Below, piece after piece: positions 61,943 through 64,000 of a DNA stretch of 64,000 nt. The stretch spans positions 63,464,001 through 63,528,000 of the forward strand of contig NC_060213.1 of the NCBI RefSeq assembly GCF_021130785.1, in the 5' to 3' direction. Every line of letters starts with the position of its first letter. Position 1 is the stretch's first letter. The DNA is from Homalodisca vitripennis (Eukaryota; Arthropoda; Insecta; Hemiptera; Cicadellidae). The notes beneath the pieces were generated by a model. The model was given only the letters and a program-made list of their open reading frames with translations, was not told the origin of the DNA and did not search any database. The position numbers were made by a program, and so were the translations under genes.

Positions 61943-62240
61943 AAAGTTAATGTAAGTATTTAGGCAGTATAAAAAATAAAACGATATTTTGGGTTAAAAA
62001 ACTTTAAACATGATAATTAGTATTAAATTTTAAAAACGACATTGTAACAAGTAATCTACATGACTCAACTTTCATGGTTTAAAACAGCTGAATATGTTTT
62101 CATGTTGAGACACAGCTGATTAGAACAACAATGAATTCAGATAAGTAAGTCATTTCCTTGTTTTATTTTTGACAAGATATGATCTGTTACTTTCACTTGT
62201 AGAAACATTATTAGTCGATAGTGCTCTTATTCTATTGAAG

Positions 62241-63339
62241 ATGGCAGGTTACCCATTTAGCCATCAAGCTGACATGATATTTATGTATGGAAAAGCTAAC
62301 GGTAATAGTCGCCTAGCATCCCGCCTGTATTACGAATCATTTCCAAATCGACAACAACCTACTCATTCAACATTTGCTGCTGTTTTCAACCGACTTCATG
62401 AGACTGGCACTTTGTTACCTTCTACTGCAGGACCGAGGTGTACAGAGACAGCGTAGAACTCCTGATTTGGAAGAAAACATCTTTACAGCGAGTAGAGGAA
62501 GATCCAGGCGTAAGTACTAGGCAGTTAGGAGCAATACTCAACGTAGACCCACATGACAGTATGGCGAGTTCTACATGAGCAGATGTTATATCCGTACCAT
62601 TATCAGCGTGTACAAGCCCTTGGTCCAGCTGACTTTCCATTACGTTTACAGTTTTGCCAATGGTTTTATCAGCTAAGCTAACAACCCTGGTTTTACATCA
62701 TTAGTTGTGTATACAGATGAAGCTTGTTTTAATCGAGATGGAATTAACCAACTACCACAATATGCATCAATGGGCTGATGAAAACCCACAAGCCATTCAT
62801 GAAGGGAGACATCAACAGCAGTTTAAAATAAATGTTTGGGCAGGCATCATTGGAGACTGTTTATTAGGTCCTTTTGTATTACCTGACATACTAAATGTGC
62901 AAAACTACAGACATTTCTTACAACACGAATTGCCTGAAATTTTAGATGATGTTCCCTTGGGGGGTGTGAGAGAGCACTGTTGGTTCATGCATGATGGAGC
63001 TCCCGCGCATTTCAGACTAGATGTCAGGCGAATTTCTGGACCAAACTTTTGGGGAAAGATGGATAGGCAGAGGGGGACCTGTATCATGGCCGCCTCGGTC
63101 ACCAGATCTAAATCCAATCGATTTCTTCCTTTGCGGCCATTTGAAAACTCTAGTTTATGAAAGACCAGTTAATACCAGGGATGACCTTTTACAGCGTATC
63201 ACTGCAGCCTGTAACACTGTAAGGAATACACCAGGAAATACTTGAAAGAACTCGTCAATCAATGACCAGACGTGTCATGCATGCATCAAATGGAAGGCAT
63301 ATTGAACATTGTAAAGTGATCCCTAATATTTTGAAATAA
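62241..63339 (+). pseudogene. DUF4817 + DDE_3 transposase, broken
   Basis: The ATG at 62241 gives MAGYPFSHQADMIFMYGKA, then LASRLYYESFPNRQQPTHSTF and LHETGTL. This is the DUF4817 helix-turn-helix that binds the element ends. A frameshift near 62430 leads to RQRRTPDLEENIF and a second DNA-binding segment. After a stop near 62678 comes the catalytic domain. The first Asp block is VYTDEACFNRDG (codon 62716) and the second HDGAPAHFRLDVR (codon 62993). The third is WPPRSPDLNPIDFF (codon 63120). The last two codons are 127 nt apart. Removing one extra base implied by the frame change gives 41 intervening residues, hence DD41D. Frameshifts also lie near 62745, 63030 and 63230. The C-terminus (RRVMHASNGRHIEH) ends at TAA 63337-63339. 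Confidence 0.9.
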
Positions 63340-63458
63340 ATGTTGCTCTGTTAAGTTATTCCGTATTTCTTAATAATGACAGCTTAAAACTCTTTTGTTT
63401 AATGTGAGATATTTTTGTTGAATGTTCTAAAACAATTGTAGGCTACTGTAGTTTTTAG

Positions 63459-63924
63459 AAACAAGAAAAAAACTTGTAAATGTGATATGTTACTAGGTTA
63501 TAGAAAAATGCCATAACTTTTTATTTCTTGAGCGATTTCAAAAAATGCAAGGTACCGTTCGTTTTATAAATAAATTTATATTTTTTTTATATTATAGTTA
63601 AATTTTTTTATACAGGAAGTAGTTTTTGAGAAATTCACCATCAAAGATTTTAACTAGCCGCCATTTTGAATTTTTTTTTAATAAAAATTTTCAATTTTTT
63701 TAAAATTGACAATCTTTACTAGATTAGCATATGTTGAAAAGTTTAACTTTGTACCTTTAATGGTTGTTTAGAAAAAAAAATTTAATGTAATACAATACAA
63801 ACAGACGGACAGACGGGAAACGATGCATTTTAGGACATACATTTATAGGAACTTTTTGGTTCGTTTTGACCTCAGGATATAAACAACTCCTGAAGTTTTG
63901 TCGGTGTATTTCAGTTACACCCTG
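63459..63924 (-). repeat. Right long terminal inverted repeat
   Basis: Reverse complement of the left repeat, beginning gaaacaag and ending ...ttacaccctg next to (TA)n. Confidence 0.93.
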
Positions 63925-64000
63925 TATATATATATATAAAACTGGTGTACCTTAATATACTTGTAATTAGGTTTAAAATTTATTGTTTTCCTGAACGTAT

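Larger units (their letters stand above)
61485..63924 (+). mobile_element. DD41D (rosa-like) mariner relative with about 460-bp terminal inverted repeats
   Basis: The element starts CAGGGTGTAACTGAAATACA at 61485 and ends with its reverse complement at 63924. Both ends are embedded in (TA)n, consistent with TA target duplication. The inverted repeats run 61485-61942 and 63459-63924, nearly identical apart from a few substitutions and short A/T-run indels. Most Tc1/mariner ends are only tens of bases long. The interior carries one broken transposase on the plus strand. The total is 2440 bp. Confidence 0.92.

Noticed and set aside
1..64000. A previously undescribed multi-gene functional system
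   Set aside because: All coding remnants belong to known transposon classes and carry disabling lesions. There is no cluster of intact unknown genes that could form a system.

Overview
The window looks like AT-rich nuclear DNA from an animal, most likely an insect. It has no bacterial gene density, no operons and no long intact ORFs. The coding remnants are insect-type transposable elements: IS630-Tc1-mariner, Helitron, PIF/Harbinger and several LINE lineages. The species cannot be named from the sequence. I found no convincing host gene exon, tRNA, rRNA or CRISPR array. Nothing supports a functional multi-gene system; the interest lies in transposon biology and satellite structure.

Layout. 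0-12 kb holds three LINE remnants: a reverse-transcriptase piece (minus strand, 1.75-2.85 kb), an RNase H piece (minus strand, 4.74-5.40 kb), and an insertion at 10.44-11.29 kb. The last has a 5' part inverted relative to its 3' part and a perfect 17-bp target-site duplication, as expected from twin priming. 13.8-19.9 kb holds two related but distinct IS630-Tc1-mariner elements, each flanked by TA. Both have a D-to-E spacing of 82 residues once one single-base frameshift is allowed for, which matches the DD82E (Sailor) group. A 762-bp non-autonomous Helitron sits inside the first. At 22.62-23.37 kb lies a 743-bp element with 35-bp inverted repeats (one mismatch) and no recognisable transposase. 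24-41 kb is mostly featureless, with a (TG)n tract, diverged tandem triplicates at 29.5-30.1 kb, a 194-bp direct repeat pair at 30.8/31.9 kb and a Helitron 3' end at 32.7 kb.

41.9-43.2 kb is a minisatellite of about 76-bp monomers with a higher-order order that repeats every 377 bp; CpG-rich patches lie on both sides. 44.67-45.58 kb is an internally deleted Harbinger element that keeps its first coding exon and a splice donor. 51.3-52.8 kb is an array of about 18 copies of an 83-bp unit. 61.49-63.92 kb is a DD41D (rosa-like) mariner relative with very long inverted repeats (about 460 bp) and a broken DUF4817/DDE transposase.

All recognised transposases and reverse transcriptases carry stops or frameshifts, so every copy here appears unable to move on its own. 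Dispersed repeats (33.8/47.3/56.8 kb and 5.7/20.7 kb) suggest further uncharacterised families. Long stretches between these features show nothing I can support.
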